DNA of 43,590 nucleotides from Rhodospirillales bacterium (GTDB lineage Bacteria > Pseudomonadota > Alphaproteobacteria > Rhodospirillales > SHVU01), in contig SHVU01000015.1 in assembly GCA_009691105.1 (NCBI GenBank), forward strand, positions 1-43,590. Reading direction: 5' to 3'. Below are positions 1-9,157 of the stretch, piece by piece. How positions within the stretch are numbered: the stretch's first letter is position 1; each line of letters begins with the position of its first letter. Below the pieces are notes generated by a model that was not told where the DNA came from, ran no database searches, and was given only the letters and a program-made list of their open reading frames with translations. The translations under genes and the position numbers were made by a program.

Positions 1-104
1 GACTTCCGATTAGAACATCGGGATCTCCGGACGCCGGTGACACATCGCGGCAAGCCGGTTGGCTTCCGCAGTGCAGCATCATGCTCGAAGTGACACGCGA
101 GAGG

Positions 105-1193
105 TTAGGAACGCCGTACTACCGCTTTCGCGATACCGGCATCTCCACTGCGCACTTCGGTCACCGCAGCCGCAATAGCCGCGAGTGCCGTGTCGCAATC
201 GGCGCGCGTGATGCCGAGGTGTGTCGCACAGCGGAACAGTGTGTGGTTGGGCGGATAGACGCGCACCCCGTGGCTCAAAAGCTTCTTGGCAAACTCGTGG
301 GCGGTTATGGTGAGCTCGCCGACACCCACCGATACGATATTCGTGTCGACTTCGTCGGGCCTTACGGTAAGGCCGGAGATCTGCGCGAGCCCCATCGCCA
401 GATGCCGGGCATTGGCATTGTCTTCGGCCAGGCGATCAACGTGATGGCGAAGCGCGTAGACGCCGGCCGCGGCAACGATCCCGGCCTTGCGCATGGCGCC
501 GCCGAACTGCCGCTTGTAGCGCCACGCCTGTTTGATGAAATCCGTCGATCCGGCCAGGACCCCGCCGATGGGACAGGCCAAGCCTTTGGAAAAATCGATC
601 CAGGCCGAGTCGAAATTGCGGACGTAGTTCTTGGCGGAAATCTTGGTGGCGGCCACGACGTTCAAAAGCCGGGCCCCGTCCATATGCGTCGCGAGGCCAT
701 GACGGCGGGCGACCGCCGCCACTTCGTTCAACGCGCCGAGCGGCCAGATCGATCCGCCGGCGCGATTGTTGGGCTGCTCGACCGAAAGCAACCGACTGCG
801 GGGCGCCGTCGATTCGCTGCTGTGGCGGACTTCGCGTTCGACCTGCTCGCCCGTGAAAATGCCGCGCTGACCGTCGATGGTACGCGCATTGGCTCCGATC
901 AACGCGCCGATGGCGCCGTTCTCGGAATAGACGACATGCGACATCCGGTCGCAGATGATCTCGTCGCCCGGCTGACAGTGGACGCGAAATGCCACCAGGT
1001 TGCACATCGTGCCCGACGGCAGAAATAGCGCGTCTTCCTTGCCGAGCAGTTCGGCGACCATGGCGCAGAGCTTGGTGACGGTCGGATCCCGGCCAGATTG
1101 CTCGTCCCCGACCTCGGCCTCGGCCATGACCTGACGCATGGCCGGTGTCAGTTCGGAGGCGGCATCGCTGGAAAGATCGATAATTTGTGGCAT
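105..1193 (-). CDS. ltaE: Low-specificity threonine aldolase / beta-eliminating lyase (PLP fold type I)
   Basis: Probably cleaves L-threonine or L-allo-threonine (and related beta-hydroxy amino acids) to glycine and an aldehyde, in the cytoplasm. The 362-residue protein has the family layout: IDLSSDA at the N-terminus, VGDEQ near residue 30, the PLP-ring region with HMDGAR at 170-175 and the Schiff-base lysine in FSKGLACP (Lys203). An upstream GTG/ATG start would add 13 residues. I chose the ATG at 1193 because homologues begin directly with the IIDLxSD segment. The gene stands alone, tail to the left edge, and diverges from the hydantoinase B remnant. Related enzymes acting on phenylserine or hydroxyaspartate have the same motifs, so substrate is inferred. 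Confidence 0.85.
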   Translation of the reverse strand: MPQIIDLSSDAASELTPAMRQVMAEAEVGDEQSGRDPTVTKLCAMVAELLGKEDALFLPSGTMCNLVAFRVHCQPGDEIICDRMSHVVYSENGAIGALIGANARTIDGQRGIFTGEQVEREVRHSSESTAPRSRLLSVEQPNNRAGGSIWPLGALNEVAAVARRHGLATHMDGARLLNVVAATKISAKNYVRNFDSAWIDFSKGLACPIGGVLAGSTDFIKQAWRYKRQFGGAMRKAGIVAAAGVYALRHHVDRLAEDNANARHLAMGLAQISGLTVRPDEVDTNIVSVGVGELTITAHEFAKKLLSHGVRVYPPNHTLFRCATHLGITRADCDTALAAIAAAVTEVRSGDAGIAKAVVRRS

Positions 1194-1239
1194 GACGGCA
1201 GCGATTATAGAGACCGCATGACGCCGCAACAACGCCGGC

Positions 1240-1750
1240 CGGGCGCTGTCCAGAGTTTATCTCGCCTCCGGCGGATACGGCGCGTTGGAAGGAACCGATG
1301 GCGCGGCGACGACGCCCTCACCGTCCAACATGACCAGCACGCCGACCGAGATTTGGGAAAACCTGACCAGCACGCTGATCGAAGAGAAAGTCCTGCTGAC
1401 CGATTCCGGCGGCGTCGGCGAGGCCCGGGGCGGACTTGGCCAGCGAATCGTGTTCCGCAACACGTCCGGCAAACCGATGAGCGTCTCGCCGTTCGGAGCG
1501 CAAACGCTTTATCCAGCGCGTGGTTTCCGCGGCGGCAGACCAGGATCGCTTCGTCAGATCCTGGTTAACGGAAAACCGGTTCCATCCCAGGACCGCCTGA
1601 CCCTGGCCGACGGCGATACAATGACCAAGATCGAACCCGGCGGCGGCGGCTTCGGGTCGCCCCAGAAGCGCGCGCGCCAAGGTTCTGGACGATGTGCGGA
1701 ATGGCTACGTCAGCAAAGCAGCCGCCAAGTCCGACTACGGCGTCGAGTAA
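1240..1750 (+). pseudogene. C-terminal remnant of a hydantoinase B / 5-oxoprolinase-type protein
   Basis: About 165 codons match the C-terminal end of HyuB/oxoprolinase-B proteins, normally about 550-600 residues: DSGGVGEARGGLGQRIV, then YPARGFRGGRPGS, then GDTMTKIEPGGGGFGSP. The good frame runs to about 1675. After that the expected ending (RVLDDVRNGYVSKAAAKS...YGVE) continues one frame over and stops with TAA at 1748-1750, so a single-base shift lies near 1670-1680. Nothing of the first two thirds of the protein precedes it: an in-frame TGA sits at 1219-1221 and ltaE starts immediately upstream on the other strand. It is therefore a 5'-deleted, frameshifted relic, unless translated from a TTG at 1285, which I doubt. 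Confidence 0.75.
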
Positions 1751-1771
1751 ACGCCGTGCCGGTCCGCCGCC

Positions 1772-2734
1772 TTAGATCGGCGGCATGCTGATCTTGAAGC
1801 CGTCGTCGAGCTGAGGGCCACGCCGCCGAATGTGGCCGAGATTCAGCTGCCGCTCGCGCCAGGCGATATAGCCCGCCGACGCGGAAATGATCGCACCGCC
1901 GATCCAGGTCGCGGCATCCGGGATTTCCGCGAAGATCACATAACCGATCACCGCCGCCCAGATGAGCTTGGTGAAATCTGCCGGCAAGACCACGGTCACG
2001 TCGGCCGTCCGAATGGCTTGCGCCGTGCAGAGATGCACGCCGCTGCCGACCGCTCCGATCATCGCCAGCCAAACGAGCTGCTCGACAGACGGCATCTGCC
2101 ACACCGGCAACGCGAACAAGAGCGTGATCGGGATCGACAGAAGGCTCGTGTAGAGCGTGATCGTCAGGCTCGAGTCCGTGCGGACAAGGGTCTTGATTAG
2201 CACCATGGTCACGGCGCCGAGGATCGCCGCGCCCAGCACCAAGCCTGCGCCGACGTCGAACTCGACGACGCCCGGCTGCAAGATTATCCAAGTTCCAGCT
2301 AAACCGATGAGGAGCGCCGTGATGCGGCGGGCCCGGATCTTTTCACCCAGGAACAGAACCGCGAGGATCGTGATGAAGAGCGGCGACGTGAAGTTGAGCG
2401 CCGACGCTTTGGCCAACGGCGTCATCGAGATGCCGAGAAAGAACATCAGCATCGACGCGGCGTTGATCGCGGCGCGGCCGAGGTGTCCCTTGAAGCGGGT
2501 GGTGATAAGGGGTTTGACCCCGTAGCGGAGGAAAGCCGGCGCCAAGACGAGGAATCCAAACAGCGACCGGAAGAACACGATCTCGAACGGATGCATCCCC
2601 AGAGAAACGTGCCGGATCATGGCGCCCATGGCGGTGCCCAAGAAGGCGGCAACCAGCATGAACCCGATGCCCTCGACGGAGGGCGAAATGGCACCGAAGG
2701 GTTGTTGGCGACTGAACACGGCGAGATCGTTCAC
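1772..2734 (-). CDS. DMT-superfamily transporter with two EamA domains
   Basis: Inner-membrane drug/metabolite transporter, 320 residues, with about ten hydrophobic segments in two EamA repeats (roughly residues 20-150 and 160-290). Family hallmarks are visible: an N-terminal VEGIGFMLVAAFLGTAMGAM helix, the FxRxLxG-like segment FFRSLFGFLVLAP, and the repeated 'SPLFITILAVLFLGEKIRARR' / 'DFTKLIWAAVIGYVIFAEIP' end helices. The start is GTG at 2734, with GGTGGAG about 9 bases upstream. Close relatives include S-adenosylmethionine and riboflavin importers and many amino-acid exporters. The sequence does not decide the substrate or direction. It is a single-gene unit between the hydantoinase relic and the ABC-F gene. 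Confidence 0.85.
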   Translation of the reverse strand: MNDLAVFSRQQPFGAISPSVEGIGFMLVAAFLGTAMGAMIRHVSLGMHPFEIVFFRSLFGFLVLAPAFLRYGVKPLITTRFKGHLGRAAINAASMLMFFLGISMTPLAKASALNFTSPLFITILAVLFLGEKIRARRITALLIGLAGTWIILQPGVVEFDVGAGLVLGAAILGAVTMVLIKTLVRTDSSLTITLYTSLLSIPITLLFALPVWQMPSVEQLVWLAMIGAVGSGVHLCTAQAIRTADVTVVLPADFTKLIWAAVIGYVIFAEIPDAATWIGGAIISASAGYIAWRERQLNLGHIRRRGPQLDDGFKISMPPI

Positions 2735-2890
2735 GAACTTCTACTCCACCTGAGGCCGTTAGGGATTCGGCATTATTGGAAGGACATCCCGCAATGACGG
2801 TTGTCACTCGGGACCACGGACGGCACCCCCCTTGGGCGAGGGCCTTCCTTTCCCATAGGACCATGGTCGTAAATTGCTGAAATTATGGTG

Positions 2891-2921
2891 AAAAAGGGGC
2901 GCACACCGCCAAACGCGGTGT
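2891..2921 (-). terminator. Hairpin plus T-tract downstream of the ABC-F gene
   Basis: Perfect 7-bp stem ACACCGC/GCGGTGT (2903-2909 and 2915-2921) with a 5-base loop. On the minus strand it is followed after seven bases by a run of five T (2891-2895). This looks like an intrinsic terminator for leftward transcription leaving the oxalate/ABC-F genes. The gap between stem and T-run is longer than ideal. Confidence 0.45.
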
Positions 2922-2946
2922 CACCGGTAGTCCAAGACCTGCTGAT

Positions 2947-2968
2947 CGGCCGAGCCCTAAGGGCCGGC
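2947..2968 (-). terminator. GC-rich hairpin directly after the ABC-F stop
   Basis: Stem GGCCG-GCCC paired with GGGC-CGGCC around a TAA loop, with one bulged A at 2952, beginning 2 bases after the stop codon. No T-run follows, so it may be a stabilising 3' hairpin working with the terminator at 2891-2921 rather than a terminator in itself. Confidence 0.35.
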
Positions 2969-2969
2969 C

Positions 2970-4850
2970 TCAGGAATCGACGGTTTCCGCCCGTTCCAGC
3001 GCTTCGCTGGCCTCGACCCAGCGGGCCTCGGCCTGGGCGAGACGGCGTTCGATGTCAGCCCGCTTTTTCGTCAGTTCGGGCACGGAAGCGCCCTTCAACG
3101 CGCCGCCGTAGCTCTTGGGATCGAACAGCGTCTGATCGATCTCATCCCGTTGCTTCGTAAGCCGCGCCACTTCGGCTTCGGCCTCGCCGACGGCTTTCTT
3201 GAGGGCTTGAGACCGTTGACAAATCTCCGCCGGCGACCGGGGTTTGTCCTTGCGGCTGGAACGCGCTCCGCCGTTGCCGGACGATCCGCCCCGCCCGAGG
3301 AGCGTGTCGCGATAGTCGTTGAGGCTTCCGTCGAAGTCCTTCGCGGTTCCGTCAGCGACCAGGACCAGGCGATCGGCGGTGGCTTCCACCAAGTGCCGGT
3401 CATGGCTGACGATCAGGACGGCGCCGGTGTACTCGTTCAAGCCCTGGACCAAGGCTTCGCGCGCATCGACGTCGAGATGGTTGGTCGGTTCGTCGAGGAT
3501 CAGAAGATGCGGCGCGTCGCGCGTAATGAGCGCCAGCGCCAACCGGGCCCGCTCGCCGCCCGAAAGATTGCCGACCTGGACTTCGGCCTTGTCGCCGGAA
3601 AACCCGAACCGGCCAAGCTGACCGCGGATCGCGCTCGGCTTGGCGTTCGGCATCAGACGCGTCATGTGCAAGAGCGGCGTATCGTCGACGTCCAGCTCTT
3701 CAACCTGATGCTGGGCAAAGTAGCCGACCTTGAGCTTGCCGCTCACCGAAACCTTACCGGCCATGGGCTTGAGACGACCGGACAGAAGCCGCGCCAGCGT
3801 CGTCTTGCCGTTGCCGTTGCGGCCCAGAAACGCCAACCGCTCGTCCGGATTGAGCTGTAGGTCGAGCCGCGACAAGATCGGCGCGCCTTCCGTATAGCCG
3901 ACAGCGACCTTGTCGAGCGTGATCATCGGCGGACGCAGCTCGTCCGGGCTTGGAAAGTCGAACGTCAAGCTGGGATCTTCCGTCGCCTCGGCGATCGGCT
4001 CCATGCGGGCCAGCACTTTCATGCGGCTCTGGGCTTGGCGGGCCGTGTGCGCCTTGTAGCGCCAACGATCGATGAAGGATTGGAGCTTCTGACGCTTCGC
4101 GTCCTGGCGAACCCGCATCGACTCGGTCTGGGCCAAACGCTCGCGCCGCTGGCGCTCGAATTCGTCGTAGCCGCCGACGTAGAGCGTCAGCTTGCCGGCC
4201 TGGAGATGCAGGATGTGGTCGACGACATTGTTCAACAGATCGCGCTCGTGACTGACGACGACCATGGTCGAGCGAACCGACTTCAAGAACGACTCGAGCC
4301 AGATCGTCGCTTCGAGGTCCAAATGGTTCGAGGGCTCGTCGAGCAACAGAAGGTCGGAGCGCGAGAATAGGACCGACGCCAAGGCAACACGACCCCGCCA
4401 GCCGCCCGAAAACGAATCCAGCGGCCGAGCTTGGGCGTCCTCGTCGAAACCTAGACCAGCCAGAATCCGCGCCGCCCGGGCCGGCGCCGCATGGGCGTCG
4501 ATCGCGTTCAAGCGCTCGTGAATATCGGCAAGTTGATGGGTGTTATCGGGATGCTCGGCCTGATCGAGAAGCTGGGTGCGCTCGACATCGGCGGCCAACA
4601 CGGTCTCGAACGGCGTCGCCTGCCCGGAGGGCGCGTCCTGGGAGACGTAGCCGATCCGCGTGCCCCGCGGCGTCTCGACGGATCCACCGTCGGAATCGCT
4701 CAAACCGGCAATGATCCTGATCAAAGTCGACTTGCCGGCGCCGTTGCGGCCGATCAAGCCAACGCGGCTTCGGGGCGGGATTGCCGCCGAAGCGCCGTCG
4801 ATGATGACGCGGCCGCCCAAACGGACGGTGATGGATTTCAAACTGAGCAT
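2970..4850 (-). CDS. ABC-F family ATPase (Uup/YheS-like)
   Basis: Soluble twin-ATPase protein of 626 residues with no membrane segments. ABC-F proteins act on ribosomes (translation factor, or antibiotic protection in some members). The first nucleotide-binding domain has GRNGAGKST at 34-42, an SGGWRGR signature and LLLLDEPSNHLDL. The second has GRNGNGKTT, LSGGERARLA and LLILDEPTNHLD. The P-site tRNA-interaction linker lies between the two domains (about residues 235-310, rich in K/R/Q). A C-terminal coiled coil (about 545-620) follows a Gly/Ser-rich hinge, as in Uup-type proteins. ATG at 4850 was preferred to a GTG six codons upstream because homologues start MLSLKxI. It lies 42 bases after fhs and may be the last gene of that transcript. 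Confidence 0.9.
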   Translation of the reverse strand: MLSLKSITVRLGGRVIIDGASAAIPPRSRVGLIGRNGAGKSTLIRIIAGLSDSDGGSVETPRGTRIGYVSQDAPSGQATPFETVLAADVERTQLLDQAEHPDNTHQLADIHERLNAIDAHAAPARAARILAGLGFDEDAQARPLDSFSGGWRGRVALASVLFSRSDLLLLDEPSNHLDLEATIWLESFLKSVRSTMVVVSHERDLLNNVVDHILHLQAGKLTLYVGGYDEFERQRRERLAQTESMRVRQDAKRQKLQSFIDRWRYKAHTARQAQSRMKVLARMEPIAEATEDPSLTFDFPSPDELRPPMITLDKVAVGYTEGAPILSRLDLQLNPDERLAFLGRNGNGKTTLARLLSGRLKPMAGKVSVSGKLKVGYFAQHQVEELDVDDTPLLHMTRLMPNAKPSAIRGQLGRFGFSGDKAEVQVGNLSGGERARLALALITRDAPHLLILDEPTNHLDVDAREALVQGLNEYTGAVLIVSHDRHLVEATADRLVLVADGTAKDFDGSLNDYRDTLLGRGGSSGNGGARSSRKDKPRSPAEICQRSQALKKAVGEAEAEVARLTKQRDEIDQTLFDPKSYGGALKGASVPELTKKRADIERRLAQAEARWVEASEALERAETVDS

Positions 4851-4892
4851 GGGCGCGCCTGATAGCACGCCCAGAGGGCCGGCGTCAGCCGA

Positions 4893-6590
4893 TTAGAAGA
4901 GGCCGACGATCTTTCCGTCGGCGCCGACGTCGATGTTGTAGGCCGCCGGCATCTTCGGCAAGCCCGGCATGGTCATGACTTCGCCGCAGATCACGACCAC
5001 GAATTCGGCTCCGGCCGACAGGCGAACCTCGCGAACATTGATGATGTGATCGGTCGGCGCGCCCTTGAGCTCGGCATTGGTCGAAAAGCTGTACTGGGTC
5101 TTGGCGATACAGACTGGAGCGTTGCCGTAGCCCAATTTCTCGAAGGCTTCGAGCTGGTCCCGCACCGACTTGTCGGCCGAGATGTCCTTCGCCCGATAAA
5201 TTTCGCGAGCGATAGTGCGGATCTTTTCCAAAAGCGGCATCTCGTCGGGGTATAGGAGCTTCAGCTTGCTCTGGCCCTTCTCGATGATTTTGACGACAGC
5301 CCTGGCAACGTCCGCGGCGCCGGCGCCGCCCATCGCCCAATGATCGGCCATGATCGCCTCGACGCCGAGCTTCGCGCAGGCGTCCTTCACCAAGGCGATC
5401 TCGGCATCGGTATCCGCCGAAAAGCGGTTGATCGAGACGACCGGCATGATCCCAAACTTCTTCACGTTCTCGACATGGCGTTGCAGGTTGCTCATGCCGG
5501 TGGCGAGAGCTTTCAGGTCTTCTTTCTTCAAGTCTTCCTTTTTGACCCCGCCGTGCATCTTGAGGGCGCGGATCGTCGCGACGATCACGGCGCAGTCCGG
5601 CGACAGCCCGGCCTTGCGGCACTTGATGTCGAGGAACTTCTCGCCGCCGAGATCGGCCCCGAAGCCGGCTTCGGTCACGACGTAGTCGGCGAGCTTCAGC
5701 GCCGTCGTCGTCGCCAGAACCGAATTGCAGCCGTGCGCAATGTTGGCGAAGGGACCGCCGTGAATGAACGCCGGCGAGCCTTCTAGCGACTGCACCAGGT
5801 TCGGCGCCAGCGCGTCCTTGAGGAGCGCTGTCATGGCGCCATGGCCGTTGATGTCGCCGGCACGGACCGGTTTCCGCTCACGGGTGTAGCCGACGATGAT
5901 GTTGGACAGCCGCTTCTTGAGATCGTCGAGATCGCGGGCCAGGCAGAAGATCGCCATGACTTCGGACGCGACGGTGATATCGAAGCCGTCTTCACGCGGG
6001 AAGCCGTTGGCGACGCCGCCGAGCGATGAGACGATCTGACGCAGCGAACGATCGTTCATGTCGATGGCGCGGCGCCAGGCAATGCGCCGGCCGTCGAGAC
6101 CTTGGGCGTTGCCCCAATAGATGTGATTGTCGATCAGCGCCGACAAAAGATTGTGGGCGGTGCCGATGGCATGAAAATCGCCGGTGAAGTGGAGGTTGAT
6201 GTCCTCCATGGGCACGACTTGGGCGTAGCCGCCACCCGCCGCGCCGCCCTTCACCCCGAAGCACGGCCCGAGGGACGGCTCGCGCAAACATAGGATCGCC
6301 TTCTTGCCGATGTGGTTCAGAGCATCGGTCAGACCCACCGTCGTCGTGGTCTTGCCTTCGCCGGCCGGGGTCGGCGTGATTGCCGTGACCAGGATCAACT
6401 TTCCGTTCGGCCGATTTTTCAGCGAGTTGATGTAATTCATCGACACTTTGGCCTTGTAGTGGCCATAGGGTTCGAGGTTTTCCGGCGCGATGCCGAGCTT
6501 CTTGCGCGCCAACTCCATGATCGGCCGCGGCTTGGCGGCCTGAGCGATCTCAATGTCGGACTTCGGCGACTGATGCTGTGAGGCGGGCAT
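4893..6590 (-). CDS. fhs: Formate--tetrahydrofolate ligase
   Basis: Catalyses ATP-dependent formylation of tetrahydrofolate by formate to 10-formyl-THF, in the cytoplasm. The 565-residue length is typical. Visible signatures: the P-loop PAGEGKTTT at 75-83, the [20 protein letters not shown] region, [13 protein letters not shown], and [12 protein letters not shown] small in-frame duplication ([10 protein letters not shown]) sits in the loop after [10 protein letters not shown]. The gene lies 51 bases downstream of the formyltransferase-like gene and reads in the same direction as oxc and frc. Here Fhs is probably the formate sink of oxalate breakdown: formate released from formyl-CoA is captured for C1 biosynthesis or oxidation. 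Confidence 0.97.
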   Translation of the reverse strand: MPASQHQSPKSDIEIAQAAKPRPIMELARKKLGIAPENLEPYGHYKAKVSMNYINSLKNRPNGKLILVTAITPTPAGEGKTTTTVGLTDALNHIGKKAILCLREPSLGPCFGVKGGAAGGGYAQVVPMEDINLHFTGDFHAIGTAHNLLSALIDNHIYWGNAQGLDGRRIAWRRAIDMNDRSLRQIVSSLGGVANGFPREDGFDITVASEVMAIFCLARDLDDLKKRLSNIIVGYTRERKPVRAGDINGHGAMTALLKDALAPNLVQSLEGSPAFIHGGPFANIAHGCNSVLATTTALKLADYVVTEAGFGADLGGEKFLDIKCRKAGLSPDCAVIVATIRALKMHGGVKKEDLKKEDLKALATGMSNLQRHVENVKKFGIMPVVSINRFSADTDAEIALVKDACAKLGVEAIMADHWAMGGAGAADVARAVVKIIEKGQSKLKLLYPDEMPLLEKIRTIAREIYRAKDISADKSVRDQLEAFEKLGYGNAPVCIAKTQYSFSTNAELKGAPTDHIINVREVRLSAGAEFVVVICGEVMTMPGLPKMPAAYNIDVGADGKIVGLF

Positions 6591-6641
6591 GAGCCTGCTC
6601 CATCAAAGGGGTGTGAGGGACGAGATCGCTCGGCGCGGGAA

Positions 6642-7568
6642 TTAGGTGAGGCGAGTACCAACGGCGAGCTTGGCCGCCGTAGAGAATTCTCCAGCGGCAA
6701 GCTTCGGGCCGTCGGCCTGTACGCGGCGGACTTTGAAGCGGCCGTCGGCGCAGACCACCGTAAAGCCATCGGCGCCGACCTCGACGATCTCGCCCATCTT
6801 GCCGGCGATACCTTTCGGATCCTTGGCCGGCACCGGCGTCGCCTCGAAAATCTTGAGAGGCTTGCCGTCAAGGTTCGTCCAGGCGCCGGGGGCCGGGCTG
6901 CAGCCGCGGATGACGCGATCGACCTGAATCCAGGGCTTGCCCCAATCGATCTTGGCGTTGTCGGCGCCGCAACGGCCTTCGTACGTCGCCTTCGAATTGT
7001 CTTGCTTGATACGCGGCGCCTTGCCGGCCTTCACAAGATCGATGGATTCCAGCATCGCCTCGACGCCCATGGGGAACAGGCGGTCGAAATAGACCGAGCC
7101 CAGAGTGTCGGTGGCGCTGATCGGAGTTTTTTTCTGTAGCAGCACGTCACCGGTATCGAGGCCACTGTCGGGCCAGAAGATCGAAAGCCCAGTTTCGGTT
7201 TCACCTTTGATGATCGGCCAGTTGATAGCGCTCGGCCCGCGATAGGCCGGGAGCAACGACGGGTGATATTGGATCGAGCCGTGGGTCGGAATATTGAGAA
7301 ATTCTTCCGGCACGAAGAGCGTTACGAAGGCCATCACCTGAAGGTCGGGCTTCAGGGTCCGGAATTCCTCCCAGACCTCCATCTTGCGATACGACGCTGG
7401 CTGGAAGATCGGCAGTTTCGCGGCTACCGCCGCTTCCTTCAGTGGATCGGCCTTTTGCCCGGGCTTTTCCGGCGCCACATACACGCCAACGACGTTTTCA
7501 CCGCGCTTCAACAGCGCGTCCAACACTGCCTTACCAAAGGCCTGCTGGCCGTGGACCACGATTCGCAT
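6642..7568 (-). CDS. Formyltransferase-fold protein resembling the 10-formyl-THF hydrolase domain of ALDH1L1
   Basis: 308 residues with an N-terminal formyl_transferase fold (1 to about 190) and a C-terminal Fmt-like OB domain (about 205-300). It resembles the N-terminal hydrolase domain of 10-formyl-THF dehydrogenase more than Met-tRNA formyltransferase: HPSLLPAYRGPSAINW and the FWPDSGLDTGDVLLQ segment. Proposed catalytic residues His102 and Asp138 have the same 36-residue spacing as His106/Asp142 of that enzyme. The Asn of true Fmt is replaced by Gln100. There is no aldehyde-dehydrogenase domain. It sits between frc and fhs (70- and 51-base spacers), so a role in formyl-CoA/formyl-THF traffic is likely. 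Whether it hydrolyses 10-formyl-THF or transfers formyl groups to or from THF is unknown. Confidence 0.75.
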   Translation of the reverse strand: MRIVVHGQQAFGKAVLDALLKRGENVVGVYVAPEKPGQKADPLKEAAVAAKLPIFQPASYRKMEVWEEFRTLKPDLQVMAFVTLFVPEEFLNIPTHGSIQYHPSLLPAYRGPSAINWPIIKGETETGLSIFWPDSGLDTGDVLLQKKTPISATDTLGSVYFDRLFPMGVEAMLESIDLVKAGKAPRIKQDNSKATYEGRCGADNAKIDWGKPWIQVDRVIRGCSPAPGAWTNLDGKPLKIFEATPVPAKDPKGIAGKMGEIVEVGADGFTVVCADGRFKVRRVQADGPKLAAGEFSTAAKLAVGTRLT

Positions 7569-7638
7569 CGAACTCGCTCCTCCCCTTCGCGTTCTGGTCG
7601 TCGCCGGCCGTATCAGACCGTGGTCAGCGACGTCGTTC

Positions 7639-9078
7639 TCAGGCGGCTTCGGCTCGCCCTTTTGCGGCCGGCGTGATCGCGCCCGACGCCTTGATCTGGG
7701 CGACGTCCCCGGCGCTATAGCCCAAGACCTTGGTCAAGATTTCCTCGGTGTGCTCGCCCAAGAGCGGCGAGCGCTTCACCTCGGTCACCGAGTCCGACAT
7801 CTTGATCGGGTTGCCGACAGTCAAATACTTGCCGCGCGTCGGATGATCGACTTCGACGACGGTGCCGGTCTTGCGCAGCGACGGCTCTTCGGCGATTTCT
7901 TTCATCGACAAGATCGGGCCCACCGGAATGTCGACCTGGTTGCACAGGTCCATGACCTCGAACTTGGTCTTGGTCATGGTCCATTGCTCGATGGTGTCGA
8001 AGATATGCCGGAGCTTCGGCAACCGCGCCGGCGGCGTCGCGTAATCGGCGTGGGTCTTCCACTCGGGCTTGCGGATCAGATCGCAGATCGGTCCCCACAC
8101 CGGCGCCTGGGTTATGAAGTAGATGTAGGCGTCCGGATCGGTCTCCCAGCCTTTGCACTTCAAGATCCAGCCGGGCTGACCGCCACCAGAGTCGTTACCG
8201 GCGCGTGGTACCGACTGGCCGAAGGCCACGCCTTCGCCGAACTGGCTGTATTCCTTCAGCGGCCCATGCTTGAGGCGCTGTTGGTCGCGGAGTTTGACGC
8301 GCGCTAGGTTGAGGACGCCGTCCTGCATCGCCGCCAAGACGCGTTGGCCGCGGCCGGTACGATTACGCTGATAGAGCGCGGCAACGATCCCAAGGGCGAG
8401 ATGCAGCCCGGTGCCGCTATCGCCGATCTGGGCGCTGGTCACAAGCGGCGGGCCATTGCGGAAGCCGGTCGTCGAGGCGGCGCCACCGGCGCATTGCGCG
8501 ACGTTCTCGTAGACCTTGCAGTCCTCGTAGGGTCCCGGGCCGAAGCCTTTGACCGAAGCGACGATCATGCGCGGGTTCAGCTTATGGATATGCTCCCACG
8601 TCAGTCCCATACGATCGAGCGCGCCGGGCGCAAAGTTCTCGACCAGGACGTCGCAGGTCTTGACCAAGCGATCGAGGATTTCTTTGCCCTTCGGATTCTT
8701 GGAATCGATCGTGATCGAACGCTTGTTGGCGTTGAGCATAGTGAAATAGAGGCTGTCGGCGTTGGGCACGTCGCGGAGCTGACCGCGCGTGATATCGCCG
8801 ACGCCAGGCCGTTCGACCTTGATCACGTCGGCGCCCATGTAGGCCAGAAGCTGCGTGCAGGTCGGTCCCGACTGGACGTGGGTGAAGTCGAGGACCCGAA
8901 CGCCGTCCAGCGCCTTGCCGGCCTGGCCGTAAGGCTTGGTCGAAATCTTTGGTAGCACGTTGGCGGCAGCCTTCGTTGCCAGCTTCTTCGACTTCAGCTT
9001 CACGGCCTTCTTCGACGCGGCCCTGGTTTTGGATTTGGTTTTGGCCTTCGCTTTCGAGGCCTTCTTCCGAACTGCCAT
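7639..9078 (-). CDS. frc: Formyl-CoA:oxalate CoA-transferase with a polybasic N-terminal extension
   Basis: Class III CoA-transferase that moves CoA from formyl-CoA to oxalate, giving oxalyl-CoA and formate, in the cytoplasm. From about residue 55 the protein follows the Oxalobacter Frc pattern: [38 protein letters not shown], the catalytic aspartate in QIGDSGTG (Asp220, equivalent to Asp169), the flexible SGGGQPGW loop and SPLLGEHT near the end. The first 45 residues are an extra Lys/Ala/Ser-rich, histone-H1-like tail absent from usual Frc (about 425 residues). The start is firm: AGGAG lies 7 bases before the ATG. The gene is 79 bases after oxc. Confidence 0.95.
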   Translation of the reverse strand: MAVRKKASKAKAKTKSKTRAASKKAVKLKSKKLATKAAANVLPKISTKPYGQAGKALDGVRVLDFTHVQSGPTCTQLLAYMGADVIKVERPGVGDITRGQLRDVPNADSLYFTMLNANKRSITIDSKNPKGKEILDRLVKTCDVLVENFAPGALDRMGLTWEHIHKLNPRMIVASVKGFGPGPYEDCKVYENVAQCAGGAASTTGFRNGPPLVTSAQIGDSGTGLHLALGIVAALYQRNRTGRGQRVLAAMQDGVLNLARVKLRDQQRLKHGPLKEYSQFGEGVAFGQSVPRAGNDSGGGQPGWILKCKGWETDPDAYIYFITQAPVWGPICDLIRKPEWKTHADYATPPARLPKLRHIFDTIEQWTMTKTKFEVMDLCNQVDIPVGPILSMKEIAEEPSLRKTGTVVEVDHPTRGKYLTVGNPIKMSDSVTEVKRSPLLGEHTEEILTKVLGYSAGDVAQIKASGAITPAAKGRAEAA

Positions 9079-9085
9079 TGTGATT

Positions 9086-9090
9086 CTCCT
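9086..9090 (-). promoter_or_regulatory. Shine-Dalgarno site fixing the frc start
   Basis: AGGAG on the minus strand, 7 bases before the ATG at 9078. It supports translation from this ATG, so the Lys-rich extension belongs to the protein. No other well-spaced site is visible before the conserved region. Confidence 0.7.
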
Positions 9091-9157
9091 GTGTAGGTCT
9101 GCGGCTTTGTGGGGGGGGCACGGCGCTTCGCACCTTTGCCCATCCTACGGGTCTCGG

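Noticed and set aside
1-104. Possible start of a minus-strand gene (ATG pair near 79-82) running off the left edge
   Set aside because: Only about 27 codons are visible, with no recognisable family or clear ribosome site. Nothing else is seen in this stretch.
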